Positions 7,112-16,625 are shown, counted from the stretch's first letter. The stretch is 64,000 nt of DNA from JABCYV01 sp963696025 (GCA_963696025.1 CAVOII010000017.1:1-64000); one strand, 5' to 3'. Notes: a model not told the origin generated them from the letters alone. Numbers and translations: made by a program.

Positions 7112-7594
7112 ATGCTGTCCATTCGTCCCGCCACGCCCGATGACGCGACGCTGCTGAAGACTCTAATCGGCGAGTTGGCTGAATACGAACGCCTGAGCCA
7201 TGAAGTCGTCATCACGGAAGAGGATGTGCTGCGCGACGGCTTCGGCTCGCCGCCGAAATTCCGTGCCATCATTGCGGAATGGGAAGGGCAGGTGGCGGGA
7301 TACGCTCTGTTTTTCGAAGTTTACTCCAGTTTTCAGGGGAGGCCCGGATTACTTCTTGAAGACTTATTCGTGCGCTCCCAGCATCGGAGCAAGGGGATCG
7401 GCAAGGCGCTGCTGGCCCGTTTGGCTGAAATCGCGTTGCGAGAGAAATACTTCTACCTGCGCTGGGAAGTATTGGATTGGAACACTCCCGCCATCGAGTT
7501 TTACAAAGAGTTGGGCGCCATATTTCTTGACGAATGGAAAACGGTGTTTCTGATGAAGGACGCTCTGCAAACGGTGGCTGAAGTAGCAAAATGA
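7112..7594 (+). CDS. GNAT acetyltransferase, SSAT-like
   Basis: A 160-residue GNAT-fold N-acetyltransferase. Motif A is clear at about 87-104: LEDLFVRSQHRSKGIGKALL, with the R-x-x-G-x-G acetyl-CoA loop. The C-terminal motif B region reads EVLDWNTPAIEFYKELGA. Overall organisation resembles spermidine/spermine N1-acetyltransferase-like enzymes, which acetylate small polyamines or related amines, but the substrate is unproven. The start has GAGGAG 8 nt upstream. Its stop overlaps the trmFO start (ATGA), so the two are translationally coupled. Confidence 0.88.
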   Translation: MLSIRPATPDDATLLKTLIGELAEYERLSHEVVITEEDVLRDGFGSPPKFRAIIAEWEGQVAGYALFFEVYSSFQGRPGLLLEDLFVRSQHRSKGIGKALLARLAEIALREKYFYLRWEVLDWNTPAIEFYKELGAIFLDEWKTVFLMKDALQTVAEVAK

Positions 7595-8919
7595 CCACTG
7601 TGCGAATCATCGGCGCCGGATTGGCGGGATCGGAGGCAGCGTGGCAGTGTGCCCGCAGAGGCGTGGCGGTCGAACTGTGCGAAATGCGACCGGTGCGCTC
7701 GACGCCAGTGCATCAGACCAGTGATTTTGCCGAGCTGGTTTGCTCAAACTCGTTGAAGTCGGATAGCCCAAACAGTGCGCCTTGGCTGTTGAAAGAAGAG
7801 TTGCGGCGGGCCGGGTCATTGCTGATAGAAATTGCACGCTCCTGCGCCGTCCCCGCTGGTCATGCCCTTGCCGTCGACCGTAAAACCTTCGCTGCGAAAG
7901 TGACTGATGCGCTTTCACGCGATCGATTAATCACGGTGCTTCGGGAGGAAGTTACGCAACTCAGCGACGATCGAATCTCGATTATTGCTACTGGACCTCT
8001 GACATCCGATGCTCTGTCAGCGGAAATTGCCCGGCTCAGCGGGTCGAACCATTTGTACTTCTACGATTCGATCAGCCCAATCGTGGAGGCTGATTCGATT
8101 GATATGTCGAGGGTCTACATGGCGGCGCGCTATGACAAGGGCTCGGCCGACTACATCAACTGCCCCATGTCAAAGGAGGAGTACGACCGCTTCTGTGATG
8201 CGTTGATTGCGGGCCAATCGGTCGAGGAGCGTGATTGGGAGAAGCTGAATTACTTTGAGAGTTGCCTCCCCATAGAAGAGATTGCCCGCCGCGGCCGCGA
8301 CACGCTGCGCTTCGGCCCCATGAAACCGGTCGGACTGAAGGACCCGCGCACCGGACGGATGCCGTACGCCGTGGTGCAGTTGCGGCAGGAAAACTTGCGG
8401 GCTGACTCCTATAACCTGGTGGGATTTCAGAACCACCTGAAATTTGGTGATCAGGCCCGCGTTCTGCGGCTGATTCCCGGGCTGGAGAATGCGAAATTCC
8501 TGCGCTACGGGCAAATCCATCGCAACACCTACATCAACGCGCCCGCACTTCTGCGCGACACTTTGCAGATGAAAGAACATCCTCGGATATTTTTTGCGGG
8601 ACAGATTTGTGGGGTTGAGGGATACGTTGAATCCGTCGCGACCGGTTTAATGGCAGGGATACACGCGCCCGCGCTGGCGGCAAGCGCCGAACTCTTGCCG
8701 CCTCCCCGGGCCACCGCCTTCGGTTCGCTGGTGCATTACGTCGCGCACGCTGACGCAACGAAATTCCAGCCGGCAAATATTACCTTCGACCTTTTACCAG
8801 CCCTCGGCGAGAAAGTCCGGGACCGTCAGGAGCGACATCGAAGGCAGTGCGAATTGGCTCTGCAAGAATTCGACGGCTGGCAGAAAAAAGTAGCTCCCGT
8901 TGCGGCTGCAGTCATCTAA
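7591..8919 (+). CDS. trmFO: tRNA (uracil-54-C5)-methyltransferase, folate/FAD-dependent
   Basis: A 442-residue flavoprotein that makes ribothymidine at position 54 of tRNAs using methylenetetrahydrofolate and FADH2. The N-terminus has the FAD-binding GAGLAGSEAA at 8-17, and FAELVCSNSLKSDS at 46-59 is a hallmark of TrmFO (the related gidA/MnmG lacks it). A second conserved cysteine lies in GQICGVEGYVESVATG near residue 340. Length matches the family. Start ATG overlaps the end of the GNAT gene by 4 nt. Distribution of TrmFO in place of the SAM-dependent TrmA is typical of several non-proteobacterial phyla including Acidobacteriota. Confidence 0.96.
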   Translation: MTTVRIIGAGLAGSEAAWQCARRGVAVELCEMRPVRSTPVHQTSDFAELVCSNSLKSDSPNSAPWLLKEELRRAGSLLIEIARSCAVPAGHALAVDRKTFAAKVTDALSRDRLITVLREEVTQLSDDRISIIATGPLTSDALSAEIARLSGSNHLYFYDSISPIVEADSIDMSRVYMAARYDKGSADYINCPMSKEEYDRFCDALIAGQSVEERDWEKLNYFESCLPIEEIARRGRDTLRFGPMKPVGLKDPRTGRMPYAVVQLRQENLRADSYNLVGFQNHLKFGDQARVLRLIPGLENAKFLRYGQIHRNTYINAPALLRDTLQMKEHPRIFFAGQICGVEGYVESVATGLMAGIHAPALAASAELLPPPRATAFGSLVHYVAHADATKFQPANITFDLLPALGEKVRDRQERHRRQCELALQEFDGWQKKVAPVAAAVI

Positions 8920-8923
8920 ATGA

Positions 8924-10072
8924 ATGGATGCAAACAAATTGCTGCTGGGGTTTCCGATGCGAGCGTGGTTCTCTGTCCTGATTCCAATCTTCCTGCTTTC
9001 CTGCACCCGTGCTGAACAACTTGACCTGGAACGGTTGAAGCTTCCGCCGGGCTTCCACATTGCCGTCTTCGCGGAGGCGCCGCATGCCCGCATGATGGCG
9101 TTCAGCCCGGGCGGTGTTTTGCTGGCCACGAACATGAGCGATGGTACAGTGCTTGCCTTCCCTGATCCTCAGCACACTGGACGTCCGGAGCGCACACTCA
9201 CGGTACTTGAGGATCTGAACGAACCGAACAGCATCACGTTCCACAATGGCAAGCTATACGTGGCTGAGACCAATCAAGTGCGGCGCTTTGATTGGGACGA
9301 ATCCGGCCTACGCGCCGGCAACGGCCAGGTAATCGTGAGTCTTCCCAGAAGCGGCGGAGGCCATTCCACCCGGACCGTCCTCTTTGCCAACGGAAAGATG
9401 TATGTCTCCGTTGGTTCGAGCTGCAACGTCTGCGTGGAAAAAGACAAGCGACGGGCCGCAGTTCTGGAGTTCAACGAGGACGGCAGCGGTGAACGAATTT
9501 TTGCCAATGGCCTGAGGAACTCTGTCGGGCTGGCTCTCAGTCCTCACAGCGGAACACTATGGGCGACGGAAAATGGCCGGGATTGGCTGGGCGACAACTT
9601 GCCTCCGGACGAAATCAATGACCTTGGTCCTAATGGCGGCAACTTCGGCTGGCCCTATTGTTACGGCAACCGCGTGACCGACACATCGCAGGTCAAGCCA
9701 GGCGATAACCGTTGTGAGCAGACTATTCCGCCCAAGGTTGAGATCCAGGCTCATTCGGCGCCACTGGGAATTGCCTTTTACAACGGAAGCATGTTCCCAG
9801 CGGCTTACCACGGAGATATTTTCGTTGCGCTGCACGGCTCCTGGAATCGCAGCGTGCCCACGGGCTACAAAGTGATTCGTGTGCATTTGAGCAGCAAAGG
9901 TGAGCCGCAAGGCCTTCCGAAAGATTTCATCACTGGATGGATCCAGCCGGGAGAGACACGCAAAGGCGTTTGGATGGGAAGGCCAGTGGGAATTGTCGTG
10001 GGCCCGGAGGGAGCGATGTACGTGAGCGACGATTCCAGCGGCCTGATTTACCGAGTGACCTGGGACAAGTGA
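8924..10072 (+). CDS. Exported sorbosone/glucose dehydrogenase-like beta-propeller
   Basis: A 382-residue protein with the six-bladed quinoprotein glucose/sorbosone dehydrogenase fold. Seen are LKLPPGFHIAVFAEAPHARM near the start of the propeller, ENGRDWLGDNLPPDEINDL (about 221-239) and GGNFGWPYCYGNRV (about 243-256), which match the calcium/PQQ-site region of the family, and FVALHGSWNRSVPTGYKV (about 304-321). The hydrophobic N-terminus (from M12) ends in LLSC, suggesting a lipoprotein, so the true start may be ATG 8957. Members oxidise sugars or aldoses in the periplasm; the substrate is unknown. It follows trmFO by 4 nt. Confidence 0.85.
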   Translation: MDANKLLLGFPMRAWFSVLIPIFLLSCTRAEQLDLERLKLPPGFHIAVFAEAPHARMMAFSPGGVLLATNMSDGTVLAFPDPQHTGRPERTLTVLEDLNEPNSITFHNGKLYVAETNQVRRFDWDESGLRAGNGQVIVSLPRSGGGHSTRTVLFANGKMYVSVGSSCNVCVEKDKRRAAVLEFNEDGSGERIFANGLRNSVGLALSPHSGTLWATENGRDWLGDNLPPDEINDLGPNGGNFGWPYCYGNRVTDTSQVKPGDNRCEQTIPPKVEIQAHSAPLGIAFYNGSMFPAAYHGDIFVALHGSWNRSVPTGYKVIRVHLSSKGEPQGLPKDFITGWIQPGETRKGVWMGRPVGIVVGPEGAMYVSDDSSGLIYRVTWDK

Positions 10073-10077
10073 TGTAG

Positions 10078-10140
10078 GCGCGGGCGTCCTCGCCCGTGCC
10101 GATTATGTCGAAGGCGGGCACGGGCGAGGAGGCCCCGCGC
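10078..10140. repeat. Extragenic palindrome, bidirectional terminator-like
   Basis: GCGCGGGCGTCCTCGCCCGT at 10078-10097 (arm to 10100) pairs with an arm at 10117-10140 with only a few mismatches, giving a hairpin of about 23 bp with a 16-nt loop. It sits between two convergent genes and could stop transcription from both sides. A related half-copy is at 16732-16757, so it is a dispersed repeat. Confidence 0.7.
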
Positions 10141-10151
10141 TTACACCGCGA

Positions 10152-11273
10152 TTAGCCTGATTGCCTGCAATATTTCTCGTACTGTTCGTAGATAAAGTTG
10201 TCGGTCATGCCGGCGATGTAGTCACACACCACCCGCGGCAGTGGCTCCCGCTTCGCTTTTTCCTGATAGCTCGTGGGTAAGCTCTGCGGCTTCAGCATCC
10301 AAAACTCAAACAATTCGCGGATGACACGCTCGGCGTCTCGCTTTTCCGGATCCAGCACTGCGCTGTAATAAAGATTGGCATACAGGAATTCCTTGGTGCC
10401 GCGCCTCTCTTGGTCTATCGCCGGGCTGAGCGCGACCAAACGCCGAGGGTACGCGCGCACGCTTTCCAGATTTCGAATTCCCGAAGCCTTGATTTGTTCC
10501 CCCGTATGGCAGATGAGGTCGCTCACCATGCGATCCAGCATTCGCATTAATGCCTCGTTGAATTTCAGCTTCTCTATCGCTGTGGCATAAGTCTGCTCGG
10601 CTTCGCAATAAAACCCGTCGAACGCCGGGACACCGTTGCGGATCTGCTCGAGTGTCAGTAGATGAGCTTCGTACCCGTCATCGAGATCCGCGGTGTCGTA
10701 GGCAATTTCGTCGGCCACATCGATGAGTTGGGCCTCGAGTGGTGGGCGCTGGTCGAGGAGGTATTCAGCAAGTTCGGGAAATTGGTTAGCGTCGTAGTCT
10801 CGCGAATGCTTGACGATTCCTTCCCGTACGTCGAAAGTCAGATTGAGTCCGCGGAACGCCGCATACCGCACTTCGAAGTCCTCGACGATGCGCAGCGCAT
10901 GCAGATTATGGTCGAAAAAATATCCGTAAGATCTCATGGCGGCATCGAGCGCTTTCTCACCCGCATGCCCAAAAGGAGGATGACCGACGTCGTGGGCTAA
11001 CGCAAGGGCCTCGACCAGATCCACATTCAGGCCAAGCTGGGAGGCGATGGTCCGGGCGATCTGCGCGACTTCGATGGTGTGAGTCAGCCGGTTACGAAAA
11101 TGATCGGAATAGCGGCGTGTAAAGACCTGGGTCTTGGCTTCGAGCCGGCGAAAAGCCCGCGAGTGGATGACACGATCGCGGTCCCGCTGAAAATCGTTGC
11201 GATAGGGATGCTGAGGCTCGGGATAACGGCGCCCGCGGGAATCTTCCGCCCGCACCGCGTAGTCGGCGAGCAT
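10152..11273 (-). CDS. dgt: dGTP triphosphohydrolase-like HD phosphohydrolase
   Basis: A 373-residue HD-superfamily enzyme of the dGTPase/dNTPase type, which hydrolyses dNTPs to deoxynucleosides and triphosphate. The metal-binding HD signature is complete: NRLTHTIEVA with His65, ALAHDVGHPPFGHAGE with His94-Asp95, and an Asp in LIDVADEIAYDTAD near 185. The N-terminal RNDFQRDRDRVIHSRAFRRL is characteristic of the family. Length fits the shorter tetrameric dNTPases rather than E. coli Dgt (about 500 residues). Convergent with the sorbosone-dehydrogenase-like gene across a palindrome. Confidence 0.92.
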   Translation of the reverse strand: MLADYAVRAEDSRGRRYPEPQHPYRNDFQRDRDRVIHSRAFRRLEAKTQVFTRRYSDHFRNRLTHTIEVAQIARTIASQLGLNVDLVEALALAHDVGHPPFGHAGEKALDAAMRSYGYFFDHNLHALRIVEDFEVRYAAFRGLNLTFDVREGIVKHSRDYDANQFPELAEYLLDQRPPLEAQLIDVADEIAYDTADLDDGYEAHLLTLEQIRNGVPAFDGFYCEAEQTYATAIEKLKFNEALMRMLDRMVSDLICHTGEQIKASGIRNLESVRAYPRRLVALSPAIDQERRGTKEFLYANLYYSAVLDPEKRDAERVIRELFEFWMLKPQSLPTSYQEKAKREPLPRVVCDYIAGMTDNFIYEQYEKYCRQSG

Positions 11274-11314
11274 GAGGTGAGTTTAACATTGCTGGCTCAG
11301 GACCTCGCTCTCCT

Positions 11315-11794
11315 CTATCGCAGCTTGAGTCGCATCTCGTTGGTGGGCTCAAACCCAAGCGCTTCATACAGAGGCCGCCCGTGCTCGCTGGCATGCAGGG
11401 AAACGGAATCGAAGCCTTCTTTCCGGCACCACTCGATCATGGTTTTCATGAGCTCGCGCGCGATCCCTCTACGCCGATAGTCCGGGTCGGTATACATGTT
11501 CAGAATCGTAGCCTTGCGGCATTCAGAATCGTAGGGATGAGTCGGCCACGGGCTGATGACGATTCCGCCGCCAGCCACTACGCGTTCCCCTGCCAACGCC
11601 AGCCAACCCCGGTACGAACCGTCAGCCAGAGCTTGTACGAAGTACGGTTCGGAGGTCGAAACCATTGCCTCCAAATCTCTCTGATCCATGTAATTCATGT
11701 CTTCGTACATACCCCGGCGATGACGGAGGATTTCCGGAACGTCGTCGCGGCAAGCTTCTCGGATCATGATTTGGGCATTCGTGTTCATTCCCAT
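11315..11794 (-). CDS. GNAT acetyltransferase
   Basis: A GNAT-fold N-acetyltransferase of about 159 residues. Acetyl-CoA-binding motif A reads ILNMYTDPDYRRRGIARELM, and motif B includes FDSVSLHASEHGRPLYEALG. The substrate is unknown; the sequence resembles the broad RimI-like group. I place the start at ATG 11794 (MGMNTNAQIMIREA), which has GGAG about 10 nt upstream. An in-frame ATG at 11845 would add 17 residues not typical of the fold. It is a single gene between dgt and the TPR gene, all on the minus strand. Confidence 0.85.
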   Translation of the reverse strand: MGMNTNAQIMIREACRDDVPEILRHRRGMYEDMNYMDQRDLEAMVSTSEPYFVQALADGSYRGWLALAGERVVAGGGIVISPWPTHPYDSECRKATILNMYTDPDYRRRGIARELMKTMIEWCRKEGFDSVSLHASEHGRPLYEALGFEPTNEMRLKLR

Positions 11795-11881
11795 GGGAAA
11801 AGGACTCCAATAAGAAAAGGCCGAGCTGCGCTCGGCCCTAGGCAACCGCGGGGCGGCCGTTTCTGCGTGATTTTTGGTCGG

Positions 11882-13942
11882 CTATTTCTGCTCGGGCTCT
11901 TCCTTGGCCAGCTTCACCTTTGCGGATTCGAGCTTTCTCTGAACTTTCGCCACCTCTGTGGAATCCACTTCGGGGGGGATTGTTTTGTTCCATTCGGCGA
12001 GCGCGCGTTCCCAGTGTGCCGCCGCGAGTTTCAACCGGCCCGTCTTCTGGTATAGATCGCCAAGGTGGTCCTGGACCGTGGGATCGGTCCCAATCCGCTG
12101 CGAAGCCTTGATCAGACTGTCCTCAGCCTGGTCATACTTTCCCAGCTTGAAGTAGGCCCAACCCAGCGAATCCAGATATGCGCCATTGGCGGGGTCAAGA
12201 TCGACTGCTTTCTTGATTAAATTGAACGCCTCCTCCAGCTTGACGCCGCGGTCGGCAAGCATGTAGCCGAGATAGTTCAGAGTCGTCGCATCCTCGGGAT
12301 CGGTGACCAGAACCTTGCGGAACATCTCTTCCGCCTGGTCGTATTTCTTCTGGCGCTCGTAGGTCGATCCGCGCAGAAAGTAGAGGTAACGCTTGTCTTC
12401 CGGCTTAGTCGAAAGCTGCTCAGCCTTGTCTAGATCTTCCTCGGCCTCGGGCCAGCGCTTCAAGCGGCTGTTCATCTGCGCCAGTGCGATGTAGACGTCG
12501 CGGTCCTCTGGGGTCCCTTTGAGCATCGACTTGACACGTTGTAGACCGGCATCGGTCTGGCCCATGTCGGCCAATTGGGCCGCGTAAACCATCTTCAATC
12601 CGCGACTATTGGGAAGCTTCTGCACCGCTTCCTTGCCGGCGTCAGTCGCCTGCTGCCACTGTTTGGCTTCGCGATAGGTGTCGATGATCTGCTGATATCC
12701 CCGTTCAGCGTTGTCGTCGCCGAGAGGCAACATCTTGCGAAAGGTTTCGAGCGCCATCTGATCGTTGCCGTTCTCGCGATAGATGGTCCCAAGCCGTTCC
12801 AGGAAAACAGTGCGGTTATTTTTCTCCGGTTGAGTGTAGTTTCCGTCCGCCTTTTCAGTCTTCTTCAGCAACCCCTGCAAGACCTGGATAGCTTCGTCGT
12901 ACCTTCCCTGGGCCTGGTATACGGCGGCGATGTTGTAGGGAACTTCGATAGAGTCCTGCACCATGGACTCGGCTTTTTTCAGGTTTTCGAGCGCCAGATC
13001 GAACTTGCCGGCCTTGCGGTAAATCTCCGCAATGCGGAGATAGGTGCTCGCGTCCTCAGGATTGGCGTCGGCGATGATCTTGTACTGGTCCAGCGCGGCT
13101 TCGGTCTGGCCATCATTCATCAAATTCTGGGCCAGACCGCGGATGGCGTCGAGATTGTCGCGATCCAACTCAATCGCTCGCCGGTAGGCCTCGATGGCTT
13201 TCTTGTAATCCTTCTGCTGCTCGTAGGTATAGCCCAGAGCCGAGTACAGCTTCGCGGAACGAGCCGCGTCTGGCATTGAACTCAACACTTGGGTAGCGCG
13301 GGTCGCGTCGCCTTCATCGTTATAGAGATAGGCGAGCATGGTCACGGCTTCTTCTGAATCCGGCTGCAGTTTGACCGCCGTCTTGAACTCGCTCTCCGCC
13401 TTTTGCAAATCGTTATTCAAGCGATAAAGACGGCCCAGGAGCAAGTGATCTTCCACGCTGTCCGGCTCAATCTTGACGATCTGCTCATACTGGTCGATAG
13501 CCAGCTTGAGCATGTTCTGCGAGCCCGCGCTCTCCTGGTCCCCCAGTGAGCGTAAGTAGATGCGTCCCAATAACTTGTGTGCTTCCAGATTGTTGGGATC
13601 ACGCTTCAGGATCTCCTGCGCCTCAATCACCGCGTCGCGGATCCTGCCGGTCTTGGCATACAGTTCAGCCAGCCCAGCGGTCAGATACTCGGATGTGGGG
13701 TCGGCATCGATGGCTAGGCGGTACTCCTCAATCGCCTTATTAGCCAGCTCACTCCGGCCATACACGGCCACCTGTTCTTCGTACATGTGGGCCATGGCAT
13801 AGTGGTAATAGGCTGCAGCCCGATCCGCCTTTCGGGGCGCGGGCTGGCTAGCAGACTTGGAATCAGAAGCAGTCGGAGACTGTTGTGCGATGCCGGTTGC
13901 GGCGACTAACAGAACAATAAGAGCACAATAAATACTTTTCAT
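11882..13942 (-). CDS. Exported TPR-repeat protein
   Basis: A 686-residue protein made almost entirely of tetratricopeptide repeats after a signal peptide (MKSIYCALIVLLVAATGIAQ). Repeats of about 34 residues with the usual W/L-G-Y-A-P pattern are visible throughout, for example AIEAYRRAIELDRDNLDAIR and LNYLGYMLADRGVKLEEAFN. The C-terminus is charged and Lys/Glu rich. TPR solenoids mediate protein-protein contacts; in the periplasm or outer membrane they often serve secretion or polysaccharide assembly, but nothing here names a partner. The start at 13942 is supported by AAAGG and by the signal peptide; a longer in-frame version from 14062 is unlikely. Confidence 0.88.
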   Translation of the reverse strand: MKSIYCALIVLLVAATGIAQQSPTASDSKSASQPAPRKADRAAAYYHYAMAHMYEEQVAVYGRSELANKAIEEYRLAIDADPTSEYLTAGLAELYAKTGRIRDAVIEAQEILKRDPNNLEAHKLLGRIYLRSLGDQESAGSQNMLKLAIDQYEQIVKIEPDSVEDHLLLGRLYRLNNDLQKAESEFKTAVKLQPDSEEAVTMLAYLYNDEGDATRATQVLSSMPDAARSAKLYSALGYTYEQQKDYKKAIEAYRRAIELDRDNLDAIRGLAQNLMNDGQTEAALDQYKIIADANPEDASTYLRIAEIYRKAGKFDLALENLKKAESMVQDSIEVPYNIAAVYQAQGRYDEAIQVLQGLLKKTEKADGNYTQPEKNNRTVFLERLGTIYRENGNDQMALETFRKMLPLGDDNAERGYQQIIDTYREAKQWQQATDAGKEAVQKLPNSRGLKMVYAAQLADMGQTDAGLQRVKSMLKGTPEDRDVYIALAQMNSRLKRWPEAEEDLDKAEQLSTKPEDKRYLYFLRGSTYERQKKYDQAEEMFRKVLVTDPEDATTLNYLGYMLADRGVKLEEAFNLIKKAVDLDPANGAYLDSLGWAYFKLGKYDQAEDSLIKASQRIGTDPTVQDHLGDLYQKTGRLKLAAAHWERALAEWNKTIPPEVDSTEVAKVQRKLESAKVKLAKEEPEQK

Positions 13943-14175
13943 CGAATACCTTTGGGATCCCAAAACTATAGCGATTGGATGCTGAACCGCTGCTGCCGGG
14001 TGCTCGGAATATTGTAAACCCTGTCCCAACGCCGAGACGAAAAAGGGGGCAGCGGAACTCACAGTAGCACTGATCGGAAGTACAGGGACTAGTAGAATTC
14101 ACTACTGCAGGTTCTACAAATTGAGAATTGTAAAGAACTGTAATGCGGAAGTTAGAAGCTTCTCACTTGAAAAAC

Positions 14176-15732
14176 CTAGTGCCGGAAGTGTCTCACACCT
14201 GTAAAGATCATAGCCAAACCCATGCGATCCGCGGCCTCGATCACTTCCGGGTCACGCACTGATCCTCCGGGCTGAATGATGGCTGTGGCGCCGACTTTGG
14301 CGATCTCTTCGACACCATCCGGAAATGGAAAGAAAGCATCGGAAGCGGCGACAGTACCTTTCAGCGGCAGCACCGCTTTAATAGCTCCGATCCTGCAGGA
14401 GTCGACTCGGCTCATTTGTCCTGCGCCAACCCCAACAGTCTGACCATCCCGCGCGAAAACAATCGCATTCGACTTCACGTGCTTGCAGACTTTCCAGGCA
14501 AACAGAAGGCCGCGTTTCTCTTCCGGTGTTGGCGATCGCTTGCTTACAACTTTGAGATCGCTCTCTTCCAGCGGATGCACGTCGGCATCCTGCACCAGGA
14601 TCCCACCTGAGACATTCTTCAGCACCGGCTTCTGGGGAGCATTGACGACTTCCACGAGGCGAAGATTCTTCTTGGCGGCGAACTTAGCCTTGGCGGCGTC
14701 GTTGAATGAAGGTGCGGCAATCACCTCGAGAAACAGTTTGGTCATTTCTTCAGCGGCGTCAGCATCCACAGAGCGGTTAACTCCGATCACGCCGCCGAAA
14801 GCCGAAACCGGATCGCATTCCAGCGCTTTCTTGTAGGCCTCCATCAGAGTCTTGCGTGTGGCGGTGCCGCAAGGATTGGTGTGCTTGATGATGGCGCACA
14901 CCGGCTCTTCGAATTCCTGCGCCAGGTCCCACGCGGCTTGCAAATCCACGATGTTGTTATAGGAAAGTTCTTTGCCCTGAAGCTGGCGCCCGTTCGCTAC
15001 GCCCGTGCCCGAACCGTCGCTGTACATGGCTGCCTTCTGGTGAGGGTTCTCGCCATAGCGCAGATCCATAATCTTGTTGAAAGAAAGTCGCAGCGTCTGC
15101 GGGAATCCAGCTTCGGGATGAAAATCGACTCGCCCGTTGACGCTGACCCGCTCGAGTGTTGACGCGATGACCGAGTCGTAAGCGGCCGTAGTCGCGAAAG
15201 CTTTTTGCGCAAGACGCCATTTGGTCGCTGCTGACAGTACGCCACCAGACTTGGTCATCTCTTCAGCAATCGCGCTATAGTCGGCAGGTGAGGTGACCAC
15301 GGCCACGTCCTGGAAGTTCTTGGCCGCAGACCGGATCATCGAGGGTCCGCCGATATCAATGTTCTCGATCAGCTCTTCAAAGTGAACGCCTGGCTTGGCT
15401 GCCGTCTTCTCGAAAGCGTAAAGATTGACCACAACCATGTCGATCGGCCGGATGCCATGTTCAGCCACAGCCGTGCGATGGGAAGCATTCTCGCGCCTAT
15501 GCAGAATGCCGCCGTGCACTTTGGGATGGAGCGTCTTTACCCGGCCATCGAGTATTTCGGGGAAGCCGGTTAGCTCGGAGATGTCCTTCACTCCGACCGC
15601 GGAATCGCGCAACAGTTTCGCCGTGCCGCCGGTCGAAATCAGTTCCACCCCCATGCCAGCGAGCTTGGAGGCGAACTCCACCAGTCCGGTTTTATCGGTG
15701 ACACTAAGAATGGCGCGCTGGACCTTAGACAT
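14176..15732 (-). CDS. purH: Bifunctional AICAR transformylase/IMP cyclohydrolase
   Basis: A 518-residue enzyme for the last two steps of de novo purine synthesis: formylation of AICAR with 10-formyl-THF, then cyclisation to IMP. The N-terminal IMP cyclohydrolase domain (about 1-195) begins RAILSVTDKTGLVEFA and has STGGTAKLL and DGRVKTLHPKVHGGIL. The transformylase domain includes IIKHTNPCGTA near 266-276, with the catalytic Lys-His pair, and ends with IQPGGSVRDPEVIEAAD and IFTGVRHFRH, the usual C-terminus. Length is standard. The minus-strand start is followed upstream by a 145-bp repeat. purN lies 10 kb away, so the purine genes are scattered. Confidence 0.96.
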   Translation of the reverse strand: MSKVQRAILSVTDKTGLVEFASKLAGMGVELISTGGTAKLLRDSAVGVKDISELTGFPEILDGRVKTLHPKVHGGILHRRENASHRTAVAEHGIRPIDMVVVNLYAFEKTAAKPGVHFEELIENIDIGGPSMIRSAAKNFQDVAVVTSPADYSAIAEEMTKSGGVLSAATKWRLAQKAFATTAAYDSVIASTLERVSVNGRVDFHPEAGFPQTLRLSFNKIMDLRYGENPHQKAAMYSDGSGTGVANGRQLQGKELSYNNIVDLQAAWDLAQEFEEPVCAIIKHTNPCGTATRKTLMEAYKKALECDPVSAFGGVIGVNRSVDADAAEEMTKLFLEVIAAPSFNDAAKAKFAAKKNLRLVEVVNAPQKPVLKNVSGGILVQDADVHPLEESDLKVVSKRSPTPEEKRGLLFAWKVCKHVKSNAIVFARDGQTVGVGAGQMSRVDSCRIGAIKAVLPLKGTVAASDAFFPFPDGVEEIAKVGATAIIQPGGSVRDPEVIEAADRMGLAMIFTGVRHFRH

Positions 15733-15817
15733 TTGAAAGCCTCGATGGGTAAGAAATTCTGCCAGAGAGGCAGCTGGAAATTCTATCAGTCGTCTGTGGT
15801 TAGGCGTTAATGGTCGG

Positions 15818-15962
15818 GCGTCATCCCGAGCGCAGCCGCCTGGCAGGCGGAGCGAGAGCCGGCCCTGAGCGAAGTCGAAGGGGATCTGGCGTGCAGCTTA
15901 CTCATTTGTCTCGATATGCTCCGCGCTGGATCCTTCACGGCTGAAGCCATTCAGGATGACGC
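15818..15962. repeat. MITE-like dispersed repeat, copy 1
   Basis: A 145-bp element bounded by GCGTCATCCCGAG at one end and TCAGGATGACGC at the other, which form imperfect terminal inverted repeats. Inside are further self-complementary stretches (GGCTGCCTGGCAGGCGGA-like). A second element of almost the same length with related ends is at 33236-33378. No coding capacity. Elements with ends of the type GTCATCCTGAGCG are frequent in acidobacterial intergenic regions, to my knowledge. Confidence 0.55.
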
Positions 15963-16004
15963 TCTTTGGGGTGTCTGCTGACGACGGACGACTGACGATG
16001 ACAA

Positions 16005-16625
16005 CTACACTTTTGCCTTGGCCTTGAGCCGAACGTGGCCGTCCTGCATCTCGACCGAATATTCCACACTATGGCAGCCGTACTGCTTACGGATCTGGTC
16101 CGTTTTCTTTTGCACGAATGAGGTAAAGCTGTCGAGATTGCCGGAGACTGCTTCTCCCGCCTTCTCTTTCGCAACGGCGAGGGCTTTGTAGAGCTTTTCC
16201 ACCCGATCGCGCTCGGCCCGGGCGTCAGAGCATTCCACACTAAACGGCTTCTCTTCGGCTGCGGCTGCAACAGCCGCTCCCAATCCAACTCCGTAAACTT
16301 TGTGCTCTGGCTCATGCTCCTCGGGACGCACTCCCTGCACCGACAATAGCGCATCCTGCGGACGCCGGTATCCTTCCTCGCGGATGCGGCTTTTCTTGCG
16401 CCACAAGTCACTGTAGATGGCATAGCGTTGCGCGATTTCGTTATAACGAAAGCGTTGGGAGAAACTCATCCGCGCGCCGTCGCTGAACTTGCGCAACAGG
16501 GAAAGCACTTTCCACTCGACATCAGTGGGCGGACGCTTGGTCGGGTTACTGAAGAATATCTCGTACTCGATCTTCAACCGGCGCAGTTGCGAGTCGAGAA
16601 GATTCAGTTCTTCGTCGATGGTCAC
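16005..16625 (-). CDS. Conserved hypothetical protein, MXAN_5187-C-like
   Basis: A 206-residue soluble protein without signal peptide. The N-terminal 90 residues are charged and probably helical: LNLLDSQLRRLKIEYEIFF, then KRPPTDVEWKVLSLLRKF and FRYNEIAQRYAIYSDLWRKK. This resembles a small domain described at the C-terminus of Myxococcus MXAN_5187; I recall the resemblance but cannot verify it. The C-terminal part (about 125-206) has helices rich in Lys/Glu and ends in a possible strand, YSVEMQDGHVRLKAKAKV. Function unknown. The start has no strong ribosome-binding site. Confidence 0.72.
   Translation of the reverse strand: MTIDEELNLLDSQLRRLKIEYEIFFSNPTKRPPTDVEWKVLSLLRKFSDGARMSFSQRFRYNEIAQRYAIYSDLWRKKSRIREEGYRRPQDALLSVQGVRPEEHEPEHKVYGVGLGAAVAAAAEEKPFSVECSDARAERDRVEKLYKALAVAKEKAGEAVSGNLDSFTSFVQKKTDQIRKQYGCHSVEYSVEMQDGHVRLKAKAKV

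Noticed and set aside
15733..16004. Purine riboswitch upstream of purH
   Set aside because: No recognisable riboswitch core; most of the gap is the MITE-like repeat.
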